Shown here in pieces: positions 54,792-63,998 of a stretch of 64,000 nucleotides of DNA (its first letter is position 1; each line of letters starts with the position of its first letter). The stretch comes from Bacteroidaceae bacterium (lineage in GTDB: Bacteria > Bacteroidota > Bacteroidia > Bacteroidales > Bacteroidaceae). The stretch covers positions 24,467-88,466 of the forward strand of contig JAKSLP010000006.1 in NCBI GenBank assembly GCA_024401115.1, given 5' to 3'. The notes beneath the pieces were generated by a model. That model was not told where the DNA came from, ran no database searches, and worked only from the letters and a program-made list of their open reading frames with translations. A program made the position numbers and the translations under genes.

Positions 54792-56351
54792 ATGGGAAAC
54801 AGATTAAGAAAAAGCATTATAAACGCAGAAGTCAATGTTGTATTCTACTTCTTGGCTCTTTTCCTGTCTTTCTATTCCAGGAAGATATTTCTAAATTATC
54901 TTGGGCCTGATTTCATTGGTCTTTCAGGAACTCTCAGCAACATTTTAGGTTATTTAAATTTAGCGGAGTTGGGTATTGGTGCAAGCATTAGTTACCATTT
55001 ATTTAAACCGTTACAATGCGATGATAAAAAGAAGATTAATGATATAATCTCATTATTCGGATATCTATATTCAAAGATTGGTCTTATTATCTTAGTTACA
55101 GGACTTTGTATATCACTGTCTTTCCCTTTTATTTTCCAAAATTCTAACATTTCCATAGTGTTAGTATTTTATTCTTTTTATGCCATTTTGAGCTCTGCAT
55201 TAATTGGGTATTTTATCAATTATAGAGAAATACTTCTAAATGCAGATCAAAAAAAATATCTAGTAACTGTATACTATCAATCCTCTGGATTAATAAAAAC
55301 AATAATTCAGATATATTTAGCATACAAATATGGCAACCCATACTATTGGGTTACAGTGGAGTTCATTTTTGCAATTATTGGTTGTATTATTTTAAACTGG
55401 CGAATCAACAAAGAGTATCCATGGCTGAAGTCAGAGAAAAACAAAGGAAAAACCTTAATTAAAAGCTATGGTGAAATTATAACTAAGACGAAACAGGTAT
55501 TTATTCATAAAATCAAAGATTTCATATTAACACAGAGTGACCAATTATTTGTGTTCTTCTTTGTGTCCTTGAAAATGGTTGCATTCTATGGAAACTATAC
55601 ACTCATTATTTCAAAAATTGGTCAGTTTTTTAGTGCTGTTTTAGATAGTGTGGTTGCAAGTGTTGGTAATTTAATTGCAGAAGGTAACAAAGAGCAAATT
55701 AAAAAGATCTTCTGGGAACTAATGACACTTAGACATCTTGTAGCTTGTACTATTTGTTTTTGTATCTTTCATTTTATTGAACCCTTTATTACATTATGGT
55801 TGGGTAGTGAATATGTATTAAGTAAAAATATTTTAATCCTATTGGTGATTTATCAATATATTAGTGGTTCAAGAGGAGCTGTAGACGCATTTAATCTAGC
55901 TCATGGACTATATGGAGACACATGGGCAGCATGGACAGAATTAGCAATAAATGTTTCAGTGACTATAATTGCAGGCTTTTATTGGGGAATTGTCGGCATT
56001 CTTCTTGGGAAAATAGTAAGTACATTCTTGATTATTGTGATCTGGAAACCCTATTATTTATTCACTGATGGATTACACTTACCAATAGTGGAGTATTGGA
56101 AAGGAGCTTTGAGGAATTTCCTAGTTTCGATTGTTAGCTTTTTTACTGCACATCAAATACATAAATATCTTCCTTACACATCACCTGAAAACTATCTTCA
56201 ATGGTGTATTAACTCTGCGCTTAGTGCGATAATTTTCCTCATAATTATCACCACTTTAGCTTTCTTCTTTTGCAAAGGATTTAAAGATTTATTAAACAGA
56301 TTCAATTATATCTTTATCTCAAAATTACACAAAAGAATAAACAACACATAA
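54792..56351 (+). CDS. Wzx-type polysaccharide flippase
   Basis: A 519-residue protein with about twelve membrane segments of the polysaccharide transport (MOP/PST) family. The N-terminus has NVVFYFLALFLSFYSRKIFLNYLGPDFIGL and GTLSNILGYLNLAELGIG, typical of the family. It would flip undecaprenyl-linked repeat units to the periplasm for the Wzy/Wzz proteins encoded upstream. It is strongly A/T-rich. Confidence 0.9.
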   Translation: MGNRLRKSIINAEVNVVFYFLALFLSFYSRKIFLNYLGPDFIGLSGTLSNILGYLNLAELGIGASISYHLFKPLQCDDKKKINDIISLFGYLYSKIGLIILVTGLCISLSFPFIFQNSNISIVLVFYSFYAILSSALIGYFINYREILLNADQKKYLVTVYYQSSGLIKTIIQIYLAYKYGNPYYWVTVEFIFAIIGCIILNWRINKEYPWLKSEKNKGKTLIKSYGEIITKTKQVFIHKIKDFILTQSDQLFVFFFVSLKMVAFYGNYTLIISKIGQFFSAVLDSVVASVGNLIAEGNKEQIKKIFWELMTLRHLVACTICFCIFHFIEPFITLWLGSEYVLSKNILILLVIYQYISGSRGAVDAFNLAHGLYGDTWAAWTELAINVSVTIIAGFYWGIVGILLGKIVSTFLIIVIWKPYYLFTDGLHLPIVEYWKGALRNFLVSIVSFFTAHQIHKYLPYTSPENYLQWCINSALSAIIFLIIITTLAFFFCKGFKDLLNRFNYIFISKLHKRINNT

Positions 56352-56364
56352 ATATCATATTGCA

Positions 56365-57192
56365 ATGAAAACAACAATATTTATCTGTGCACATAAACAA
56401 GTTGATCTTCCTGAGAATGAAAGTTTCCTGCCAATCCAAGCTGGCGCTGCTCTTCATGAGCATATTGTTCAATATCAACCTGACGATGAAGGAGATAACA
56501 TATCCTATAAGAATCCTCATTTCTGTGAATTAACATGCCATTATTGGGCATGGAAGAACCTTAAGAACGTAAATATTGTTGGATTAAACCACTATCGCAG
56601 ATTCTTTGATTTTGAGCGAAAATGGGCAAGTTTCTCTCCCGACAGAAGTTTCTGTACTATTGATAGTTTTATTGGGAAACCATACCTGTTTCCCGACTTG
56701 GATAAAGAGCTAAAAGAATGTGATATTATTCTTCCTCCTAAGCGACATTATCCTTATAATGTTACTGAACAATATGGAAGGTGGCATATATCAGAGGATT
56801 GGGAAATGCTGCGCACGATTATCAAAGAGCGTCATCCAGAGTATATCCCTGCGTTTGAGAAGACCATGGATAAAAGCAATGGATATTCTGGATATAATAT
56901 GTTTATCACATCATGGAAATGGTTTGATACTTATTCTACTTGGTTGTTTGATATACTGTTTGAAGTAGAAAAGCGTTGTCCACCTAAAGCAGACCCTGTA
57001 CAGAGCAGAATCTATGGTTACATGAGTGAACGCTTAATCAATGTATTCTGTGAATACCATGAATTAAGAATTAAGCATGTCCCAATCATAATGCCAATTG
57101 ACACCCCATTTGTCAATCCATCCAACCTAAGATATACATTATGGAAATGGAGAGATAACTTTAAATTCTTGTTCTACAAAAGCCGTAAATAA
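56365..57192 (+). CDS. DUF4422 family glycosyltransferase
   Basis: A 275-residue protein of a family common in polysaccharide loci. It contains TIFICAHKQ at the N-terminus, LTCHYWAWKN, GLNHYRRFF and DIILPPKRHYPYNV, matching DUF4422. The family is related to GT-A glycosyltransferases. Its last 19 bp overlap the 3' end of the convergent minus-strand GT2 gene. Confidence 0.88.
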   Translation: MKTTIFICAHKQVDLPENESFLPIQAGAALHEHIVQYQPDDEGDNISYKNPHFCELTCHYWAWKNLKNVNIVGLNHYRRFFDFERKWASFSPDRSFCTIDSFIGKPYLFPDLDKELKECDIILPPKRHYPYNVTEQYGRWHISEDWEMLRTIIKERHPEYIPAFEKTMDKSNGYSGYNMFITSWKWFDTYSTWLFDILFEVEKRCPPKADPVQSRIYGYMSERLINVFCEYHELRIKHVPIIMPIDTPFVNPSNLRYTLWKWRDNFKFLFYKSRK

Positions 57193-58085
57193 GCCAAAAA
57201 ATATTTTATCCTGTCACGAATTGGTGATTTCCAACAAAGATAATTAGTTTCCGGGAACAAACGTCTCCATCGTTTGGTATCCCGGAACAATTTATTTAAG
57301 ACAAAATTACTTCTAATCCTAAATTTCCTAAACATTAGCTCTTCCTTATAAGAATCATATATTCTATTCTTCAAAAAGAAAGATTCAGCCATTTTAATAG
57401 CCTCTATATGGTCCTCAATTCCTTTGAGTGAGGGCTTGCTATAACGGATAGGGTTATATTGCACATAATGATAGAGAGGGTCAGTTACAAATGCGAAACG
57501 TGAGGCATAATAGTATAATTGTATAGAAAACAAATAGTCCTCACCAATATTTACTCCAGAACTGAATCTCATGTTATTATCCTCAATTATAGAGCGTTTA
57601 ATCAACAGTTTCCATAATTCTGAACAAATACGATAAGTGATTACTCTTCGTAACGACTCATCCTTTGATTCCGAATATAGAACCTTTTTAACTGATTCAG
57701 ACCCATTAATACGCGAGTTATAATGATAGCATCCAACTAAATCCGCATTACTCAAGATTGACTTGTTAAGCATGATTTCAATCATGTTTAGCTCAATCCA
57801 GTCATCGCTATCAACAAAGAGGATATAATCACCCGTTGCAGCATTCAACAAATCATTTCTTGTCTGAGCGATTCCTTGATTAACAGGATGATCAATTAAC
57901 TTATAATCTAGATCAGGATAAGATGAAAAAATCTCTATTAGTTTCTTGCGGCTACCATCTGTAGATGCATCATTACAGCAAACTAATTCAAAATTTGAAT
58001 AAGTCTGATGTATAATGGATTCCAGGCATTTTCCTATGAAAGGCTCTACATTATAAATGGGAACAAGTACAGAGACCTTCATCAC
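57174..58085 (-). CDS. Family 2 glycosyltransferase
   Basis: A 303-residue GT-A enzyme. VSVLVPIYNVEPFIGKCLESI, CCNDASTDGSRK and ILFVDSDDWIE (DxD) are classical GT2 motifs. The C-terminal 100 residues are basic and rich in Tyr and Arg. It overlaps the upstream GT2 gene by 4 bp and is last in the glf operon. Confidence 0.9.
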   Translation of the reverse strand: MMKVSVLVPIYNVEPFIGKCLESIIHQTYSNFELVCCNDASTDGSRKKLIEIFSSYPDLDYKLIDHPVNQGIAQTRNDLLNAATGDYILFVDSDDWIELNMIEIMLNKSILSNADLVGCYHYNSRINGSESVKKVLYSESKDESLRRVITYRICSELWKLLIKRSIIEDNNMRFSSGVNIGEDYLFSIQLYYYASRFAFVTDPLYHYVQYNPIRYSKPSLKGIEDHIEAIKMAESFFLKNRIYDSYKEELMFRKFRIRSNFVLNKLFRDTKRWRRLFPETNYLCWKSPIRDRIKYFLAYLRLL

Positions 58086-58882
58086 TTTCTTACAATCTTT
58101 AATAAAATACTACCTATTTGGAATATTAAACGATCAATAGAATAATGTGCCCTTAGTTGCGGCATAAGAGACATGGACAAGCATTCACTCTTTTTAAGTC
58201 TCATATAGTCATCCATAACTCGTTTAGGGAACAAACTATTTAATACCGATTCCTTTTCTTTCCATGTTTTTTCTGGATTAGATGTACTCACTCCCTCCAT
58301 ATCAAATAATGCCACATTTTCAGGAATAAACCTAAATGAACAATTTTCTAGAATAATGGCTTGAACATAAAATTTCCAATCAGATACAATCTTTAATGAT
58401 TCATCATACGGAAATTTTCGCAATAATTTAGTACTAATAAAAGAAGCTTGATGTGCTAAAGTCCCAGAATAGAGATAATATAAGGTTAATTCACCAGAAG
58501 GTGGAGCAAATAGTTCTCTGCGTTTTTCATCATGGCTTAACAAACGGCCAACAAAAACATCCTCTGCATAACCGGCTTTTGTGACATTTGCTAACACTTC
58601 TGAATCATAAAAGATATCTCCCGAATTCATAAAGATACAATAATCACCATGCGCTTGGGCAATACCCTTATTCATAGCATTATAGATACCCTTATCTCTC
58701 TCAGACACCCAATAATGTATTTTGTCTACATATTCCTTGATTACGTCAACACTCCCATCCGAACTGCCACCATCAATGATGATGTATTCATAATCATTAG
58801 ATGTTTGTGAAACAACACTCTGGATGGTCTTGCGCAATCCATCCGCATTATTAAAGTTTATGGTAATTACAGAATATCTCAT
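58082..58882 (-). CDS. Family 2 glycosyltransferase (WcaE-like)
   Basis: A 266-residue GT-A enzyme with VITINFNNADGLRKTIQSV, IIIDGGSSDGSVDVI, WVSERDKGIYNAMNKGI and FMNSGDIFYD, a pattern seen in WcaE-like and PGL-type transferases. It follows glf by 2 bp and overlaps the next gene, so a galactofuranosyl or similar transfer is possible but unproven. Confidence 0.9.
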   Translation of the reverse strand: MRYSVITINFNNADGLRKTIQSVVSQTSNDYEYIIIDGGSSDGSVDVIKEYVDKIHYWVSERDKGIYNAMNKGIAQAHGDYCIFMNSGDIFYDSEVLANVTKAGYAEDVFVGRLLSHDEKRRELFAPPSGELTLYYLYSGTLAHQASFISTKLLRKFPYDESLKIVSDWKFYVQAIILENCSFRFIPENVALFDMEGVSTSNPEKTWKEKESVLNSLFPKRVMDDYMRLKKSECLSMSLMPQLRAHYSIDRLIFQIGSILLKIVRK

Positions 58883-58884
58883 TT

Positions 58885-59997
58885 TTATAAGCCCATTACA
58901 ATTTCAACTATTGGTGCCATGTCATAGTATTTATACTCCGCCAAACGGCCACCAAAAATGACATTCTCTTCTTTATCTGCTAATTCCTTATATTTAGCGT
59001 AAAGTTGAGAGTTTTTCTCGTCATTTACAGGATAATAAGGATCCATACCTGGTTTCCATTCCGTTGAATACTCACGAGAAATAACAGTCACAGGATTTTC
59101 ATAGACATGTTGGCCAAACATTTCAAAATGTTTATGCTCAATAACACGTGTATAAGGAACATCTGAAGAAGTGAAATTCATTACCGCATTACCCTGGTAA
59201 TTAGGAGTTTCAATCAGTTCCTCCTCAAAAGAAACCGTTCGGTATTCCAACTTACCAAAACAGTAATCAAAATACTCGTCTATCTTACCGGTAAACATGA
59301 TTTTATCAGCAACAAACATCCATTTCTCACGATTCTCAAAGAAATCGGTATTAGTCAATGTATCACAGCCCTCCAATAAACCATCAATCAATTTATTGTA
59401 TCCGCCAATAGGAATACCCTGATAAGCATCATTGAAATAGTTGTTGTCATAGGTTAATCGAACCGGTAGACGCTTGATAATGAATGCTGGTAATTCCGCA
59501 CATGATCTACCCCACTGTTTCTCCGTATACTCTTTAATCAGCTTCTCGTAGATATCCTTTCCAACTAACAGCAAAGCCTGTTCTTCTAAATTTGCTGGTT
59601 CTCTTCCGTTTAATTCAGCCAAGGCCTGGGCGCGTTGCTCTTCAATTTTTGCTATTGCCTCCTGTGGAGTCTTAATGCCCCACATCTGGCGGAAGGTATT
59701 CATGTTGAATGGTAAATTGTACAATTCACCATGATAATTAGCAATTGGAGAATTCGTATACCGATTAAAAGGGACAATTGAATTTACAAAGTCCCAGACC
59801 TTCTTGTTGCTAGTATGGAAAATATGAGCACCATACTTATGCACATGGATTCCATGATTATCCTCACAATAAATGTTTCCACCTAATTGTGGACGTTTAT
59901 CAATAACCAGGCATGATTTGCCCTGTTGTGTCATCTTATTAGCAAATGTGGCGCCATAGAGGCCTGCACCAACTATAAGGTAATCGTAGTGTTTCAT
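58885..59997 (-). CDS. glf: UDP-galactopyranose mutase
   Basis: A 370-residue flavoenzyme that converts UDP-galactopyranose to UDP-galactofuranose. YDYLIVGAGLYGATFA is the FAD-binding motif, and RPQLGGNIYCEDNHGIHVHKYGAHIFHT and YTEKQWGRS are hallmark blocks. The open frame extends to 60147, but a consensus promoter lies at 60045-60014 and the family starts at MKHYDYLIVGAG, so I start at 59997. It predicts galactofuranose in the polysaccharide. Confidence 0.96.
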   Translation of the reverse strand: MKHYDYLIVGAGLYGATFANKMTQQGKSCLVIDKRPQLGGNIYCEDNHGIHVHKYGAHIFHTSNKKVWDFVNSIVPFNRYTNSPIANYHGELYNLPFNMNTFRQMWGIKTPQEAIAKIEEQRAQALAELNGREPANLEEQALLLVGKDIYEKLIKEYTEKQWGRSCAELPAFIIKRLPVRLTYDNNYFNDAYQGIPIGGYNKLIDGLLEGCDTLTNTDFFENREKWMFVADKIMFTGKIDEYFDYCFGKLEYRTVSFEEELIETPNYQGNAVMNFTSSDVPYTRVIEHKHFEMFGQHVYENPVTVISREYSTEWKPGMDPYYPVNDEKNSQLYAKYKELADKEENVIFGGRLAEYKYYDMAPIVEIVMGL

Positions 59998-60013
59998 ATA
60001 AGCATACTTTTTG

Positions 60014-60045
60014 CAAAAATAAGAAAATAATCTTATGAGGACAAA
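60014..60045 (-). promoter_or_regulatory. Promoter of the glf operon
   Basis: On the minus strand, TTTG at 60045-60042 and TATTTTTG at 60021-60014 with a 20-bp spacer, 16 bp before the glf ATG. Confidence 0.7.
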
Positions 60046-60216
60046 TTTATCACGAAAAGTTTTATAAAGATAAAGTATCATTACAGAAAGGGAGTGTTTA
60101 CAGAATAACAGGAATAAAAAAGCACTGTGAGATCCAATATGATTCATCGTCTGCAGTCATTCAATTTATTTTTTGAACATTTTCTTAAAAACATAATTTA
60201 ATTAAAGAAATAATCG

Positions 60217-60224
60217 TATTTTTG
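60217..60224 (+). promoter_or_regulatory. -7 element of the VTC-DUF4956-cotH operon
   Basis: TATTTTTG lies 67 bp before the ATG at 60292 in the divergent gap with glf. No clear -33 is seen. Confidence 0.5.
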
Positions 60225-60291
60225 CAAATTATATTATCATGTTGTAGAAATAATCATTGATAAAAAGAACAGGTACGCGAATAATACTTTT

Positions 60292-61065
60292 ATGCTGAAA
60301 GAAATATCAAATATTCTTCAATCGTTCCCACCAATTACTCTGAAGGAGATGAAAGAGGTAAAACTAATGAACCGTACCGACACAAAGTATGTAGTCCCAT
60401 TAGCAACTTTGGTTGACATCCTAAAACGATCCTCGGATCTGTATTTTGTACAGACAAATACAGATGGAGAACGTATGGCTGCATATCATACTATTTATAT
60501 GGATACTATAGATATGCACATGTATACCATCCATGAAACAGGACGCAAAACCAGACAGAAAATACGAATGCGTACATACTTGGATACAGGAGAAACCTTT
60601 CTAGAGTTAAAGAAAAAGAACAATCACGGGCGGACCAAGAAAAAACGAATCGTAATCCCTAGCATAAACAATGTGCAAGAAAACTATGAAGCGACTGATT
60701 TTTTATCAAGTAAATCAAATTACGACATGGAACAACTCATTCCAACCCTGGAAAATCGTTTCAATCGCATTACACTTGTGAATAAATCACGCACAGAAAG
60801 ATTAACTATCGACACTGGGCTAAAGTTCCACAATCTTCGTAATAATAACACAACAGATTGCGACCATATAGCCATTATTGAATTAAAACGTGATGGTCTA
60901 TCATTCTCACCGATGAAAGATCTCCTCATTCGCATGCACGTCCACACTATGGGCTTCTCAAAGTATTGTATTGGTTGTGCCATGACAGACAGAAACCTTA
61001 GACAAAATAATCTAAAACAAAAACTACGCATAGTAAAACGATTTAGAATTTCAACAAATCAATAA
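60292..61065 (+). CDS. VTC-domain polyphosphate polymerase-like protein
   Basis: A 257-residue cytoplasmic protein matching the VTC domain, whose eukaryotic members polymerise polyphosphate from ATP inside a basic tunnel. Visible tunnel motifs are NRTDTKYVVP near residue 27, KTRQKIRMRTY near 84, ELKKKNNHGRTKKKR near 103 and IIELKRDG near 203, the expected alternating basic and acidic strands. It heads a three-gene operon with DUF4956 and a CotH kinase. Whether the product is polyphosphate in this bacterium is not shown. Confidence 0.88.
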   Translation: MLKEISNILQSFPPITLKEMKEVKLMNRTDTKYVVPLATLVDILKRSSDLYFVQTNTDGERMAAYHTIYMDTIDMHMYTIHETGRKTRQKIRMRTYLDTGETFLELKKKNNHGRTKKKRIVIPSINNVQENYEATDFLSSKSNYDMEQLIPTLENRFNRITLVNKSRTERLTIDTGLKFHNLRNNNTTDCDHIAIIELKRDGLSFSPMKDLLIRMHVHTMGFSKYCIGCAMTDRNLRQNNLKQKLRIVKRFRISTNQ

Positions 61066-61086
61066 TATTCAAGAAAATCTGATAAT

Positions 61087-61740
61087 ATGGAACAGATACT
61101 AAATGCATTTAATTACTCGGGCAACATGATAAATGCCATTGGACTCTTAAAGCATCTTTGCTTTAATCTAATATTTGTATGGGGAATAATTCATTTCCTA
61201 TACTATAAAAAAAGTCACCGTCAGGATTACTATTTTACTTTTCTACTTATCTCTGTAAGTATTTTCATGATTATATTCTTGTTAAGCAGCATAAAGATGA
61301 AAGTAGGTTTTGCACTCGGTCTTTTCGCTGTTTTCGGAATACTTCGATACCGTACCATCTCCCTTCCTGTTCGGGAAATGTCATACTTGTTTGTACTGAT
61401 TACTCTTTCCGTCATCAATGCATTAGGCATACGATTGGGATGGAATGTACTGGCTGTTGCCAATATCTCATTCGTAATTATTATTATCATTGCAGACCTC
61501 ATTCTCAATTATAAACGTAAGGGCATAAAGTACATCAAATATGACCGAATTGACCTATGCAAATACAGCAAAAGAACTGAACTGATAGCAGACATCGAGG
61601 AGCGATTTGAGCTAAAGGTAGTTAAATATCAGATAGGAGCTATAGATTGTTTAAAAGACATGGCGCTTATTAAGGTCTGGTATGAACCAACCGATGAAGA
61701 TATGATTGATGAGGAAATCGTAAAACTTCCAAAGGAATGA
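61087..61740 (+). CDS. DUF4956 membrane protein
   Basis: A 217-residue protein with four or five membrane segments (about 20-38, 48-68, 74-90, 100-117, 122-140) and a cytoplasmic C-terminal domain of about 75 residues. FGILRYRTISLPVREMSYLFVLI is the conserved core of DUF4956. The function is unknown, but the family is repeatedly found beside VTC-domain genes. Its stop overlaps the cotH start (ATGA). Confidence 0.88.
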   Translation: MEQILNAFNYSGNMINAIGLLKHLCFNLIFVWGIIHFLYYKKSHRQDYYFTFLLISVSIFMIIFLLSSIKMKVGFALGLFAVFGILRYRTISLPVREMSYLFVLITLSVINALGIRLGWNVLAVANISFVIIIIIADLILNYKRKGIKYIKYDRIDLCKYSKRTELIADIEERFELKVVKYQIGAIDCLKDMALIKVWYEPTDEDMIDEEIVKLPKE

Positions 61741-63698
61741 AGATTAATCCTAAAAAAGAAACATTATTGTCATTAATCGTTGTCATTCTGCTTTTATTTG
61801 CAGTAATGGCATTCTCCATTCGTGATTCAAGAAGAGTGCCACAGGAAAAACACGATTTAGTAGAACTGTCTCTCGCGTTCGTACAGGGTTCCGAGACTGA
61901 TTATTGCATTCATCCTTTTAGTACTGATTCTGGTTATGTTATTGTATTCCCAGCCGGCTGGGACATAAATGACACATACATGGTTCATTCCGATTTGCTG
62001 AAATCTGAAGATGAAGATGACCCACTCTCAGAAGAGATGTATAATGAAAGACCAAATGACAAAGTAGAGTTCATGCTGAATCACCCAACAAAACTGGACC
62101 TTTCAGCTATTGGAATAAAAAAACAGATTACTATTACGCCATTCCAATCTAAACTCGCAGCCATTTTCATTGATACTGATAGTGACACAATGAATGAAAT
62201 CAATCATAGCAGGGATAAATCACATGAAGAGAGCGGGAAGATACAAATATTCGACAGTATTGGCGACCTCAGGTATAAAGGGCAATTGGATGAAATCAAA
62301 GGCCATGGTAGTTCATCATGGCAAATAGCTCAAAAAAAATCATATGGAATTAAGTTGAAAGATAAAGTCTCATTTTTGGGCTTGAATGCAAGCAAATCAT
62401 TCTATCTCATCTCTAATGCATTTGATCCTTCACATATTAGAAACTGGCTAATGGGGCGTGTTTCTCAATTGATGAAGATGCCTCAAACCATTAAATCTGA
62501 GCATGTTGCTGTATATCTCAATGGACATTACAATGGACTATATCAAATTACCAACAAACGTGGAATTGGAAAAGATGTAGTAAATATACACGATCTTGAA
62601 ACTGAAACAGAAAAGTTAAATTCAAACAAGCTGAAAGATTTTCCTAGATTTTCTGTCAACCGTAATGATACCATAGGCTTGCTTAAGGGCATTCAGGGTG
62701 CAATAAATCCTAAGGACATAACAGATGGATATTTAATGGAAATTAATTTCAAACATGGCAGATACCGTGAAAAAATATCAGGTTTTATCCCAAAATCTGG
62801 AATGTTTGTAGACCTTATTTCTCCTAAATATGCCACAAAAGAACAAATTTTATACATAAGTGACTTCTACAATAACATGATGGAGGCCATTCTTTCTGAA
62901 GACGGCATCAATCATGTAACCGGCAAATCTTATCTTGATTATATTGATCTCGATTCATTTGTTAAGTATTACTTAATACAAGAGACATTCATGAATAACG
63001 ATGCTGGAGTAGCAAGTCTCTATTTATTTAAGCATGGTAACAAAATGTACGCTTCACCTTTGTGGGATGCAGATCTTTCTCTTGGGACCCATAACTATTT
63101 TGAAAGAAGCAGACAATATAATATGTTTTGGACAGCTCGCGATGAATACTCAATATTTGGAGGATTGTACTCAAAACCTGAGTTTATGGAAAGATTATTG
63201 AATCTCTATAACGAGGAATTGATGCCATTACTTTCTTCTAATGAATTTCATGAAGAACTGATTAAGAAATACAATAGTCTTTCTCACGATATTCTTCTAA
63301 ACAACAAAAAAAATACACCTGACCAGATACAACGTGGCCACGGTTTCACAAATAACATCGCCAAGGAATATGAAAAAAGAATCAAAGCCGATGAAATAAC
63401 AGTAATTACAGATTTTCTTAATAGAAGGCTTGAACTCCTTTCTGAACTTTGGTCAGTGGATAATGGAGAAGACCAGTTTGTAACAATAAAGATATACGAT
63501 CTTGAGAATGGTCAAAAATCCCTTCAATATGCCTACATGGCAAAGAAAAACTCTGTTTTCAAGTTATGGGAACCATTCTGTGGCCTTGATAATGGAGCCA
63601 CTTTTGATGGTTATTATTCTGAGTCTGGAGAAAAAATTGATTCGGTATTTGTATCAGATGACAATATTACTCTTTATGCTAAATATAGCATGAAATAA
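61737..63698 (+). CDS. CotH kinase family protein with C-terminal Listeria-Bacteroides-type repeat
   Basis: A 653-residue protein with an N-terminal membrane anchor (about 10-28) and an extracytoplasmic remainder. The CotH kinase domain begins near KGHGSSSWQIAQKKSYGIKL (about 186) and includes FMNNDAGVASLYLFKHG and PLWDADLSLG, the metal-binding DxD-type catalytic motif. The last 70 residues (KLWEPFCGLDNGATFDGYYSESG, ITLYAKYS) resemble the beta-grasp Flg_new/InlB B-repeat. CotH kinases phosphorylate secreted proteins. The target here is unknown. Confidence 0.88.
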   Translation: MKINPKKETLLSLIVVILLLFAVMAFSIRDSRRVPQEKHDLVELSLAFVQGSETDYCIHPFSTDSGYVIVFPAGWDINDTYMVHSDLLKSEDEDDPLSEEMYNERPNDKVEFMLNHPTKLDLSAIGIKKQITITPFQSKLAAIFIDTDSDTMNEINHSRDKSHEESGKIQIFDSIGDLRYKGQLDEIKGHGSSSWQIAQKKSYGIKLKDKVSFLGLNASKSFYLISNAFDPSHIRNWLMGRVSQLMKMPQTIKSEHVAVYLNGHYNGLYQITNKRGIGKDVVNIHDLETETEKLNSNKLKDFPRFSVNRNDTIGLLKGIQGAINPKDITDGYLMEINFKHGRYREKISGFIPKSGMFVDLISPKYATKEQILYISDFYNNMMEAILSEDGINHVTGKSYLDYIDLDSFVKYYLIQETFMNNDAGVASLYLFKHGNKMYASPLWDADLSLGTHNYFERSRQYNMFWTARDEYSIFGGLYSKPEFMERLLNLYNEELMPLLSSNEFHEELIKKYNSLSHDILLNNKKNTPDQIQRGHGFTNNIAKEYEKRIKADEITVITDFLNRRLELLSELWSVDNGEDQFVTIKIYDLENGQKSLQYAYMAKKNSVFKLWEPFCGLDNGATFDGYYSESGEKIDSVFVSDDNITLYAKYSMK

Positions 63699-63706
63699 CT
63701 ATGGTA

Positions 63707-63744
63707 TTCTGCGATAATTAATTTGCGAATTAGTTATCGCAGAT
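63707..63744. terminator. Inverted repeat after cotH, possible terminator
   Basis: TCTGCGATAA pairs with TTATCGCAGA, extended inward by AATTA pairing, with a 5-nt loop. The following sequence is not a clear T tract, so intrinsic termination is uncertain. Confidence 0.45.
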
Positions 63745-63854
63745 ATAATTTCAACCAAGAATTTACCTTCACCTAAAAGGGCCCAAACCCCTATAATCAC
63801 AAGGTTCATTCACAAGTGAGAAATAACATTCCTGCTTTATTTGCATGGTAAGAA

Positions 63855-63998
63855 TCATGCCGCCATAAGCTCCAGCACTGACAGCAATAAAAACTCAATA
63901 TCCTTTATTGAGTTCTCATCACTATTGGTCAGATTCTTCTTTAAACATTTCAGATTATAACGTTTACAAGATGCCTCTATACTCTTAGCGGACCTTGT
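63855..63998 (-). CDS. C-terminal fragment of an unidentified ORF at the window edge
   Basis: A minus-strand frame is open from the right edge to a TGA at 63857-63855, giving 47 residues that include SIEASCKRYNLKC and DIEFLLLSVLELMAA. I do not recognise the family. The basic, Cys-containing sequence could be the end of a transposase, but that is a guess. The preceding 110 bp (63745-63854) hold nothing I can name. Confidence 0.25.
   Translation of the reverse strand, partial: TRSAKSIEASCKRYNLKCLKKNLTNSDENSIKDIEFLLLSVLELMAA

Noticed and set aside
59998..60147. 50-residue N-terminal extension of UDP-galactopyranose mutase
   Set aside because: A consensus promoter overlaps it and the FAD-binding motif must be close to the N-terminus.
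63855..63998. Identification of the right-edge ORF as a specific insertion sequence
   Set aside because: Only 47 residues are visible and no catalytic motif or inverted-repeat end can be recognised.
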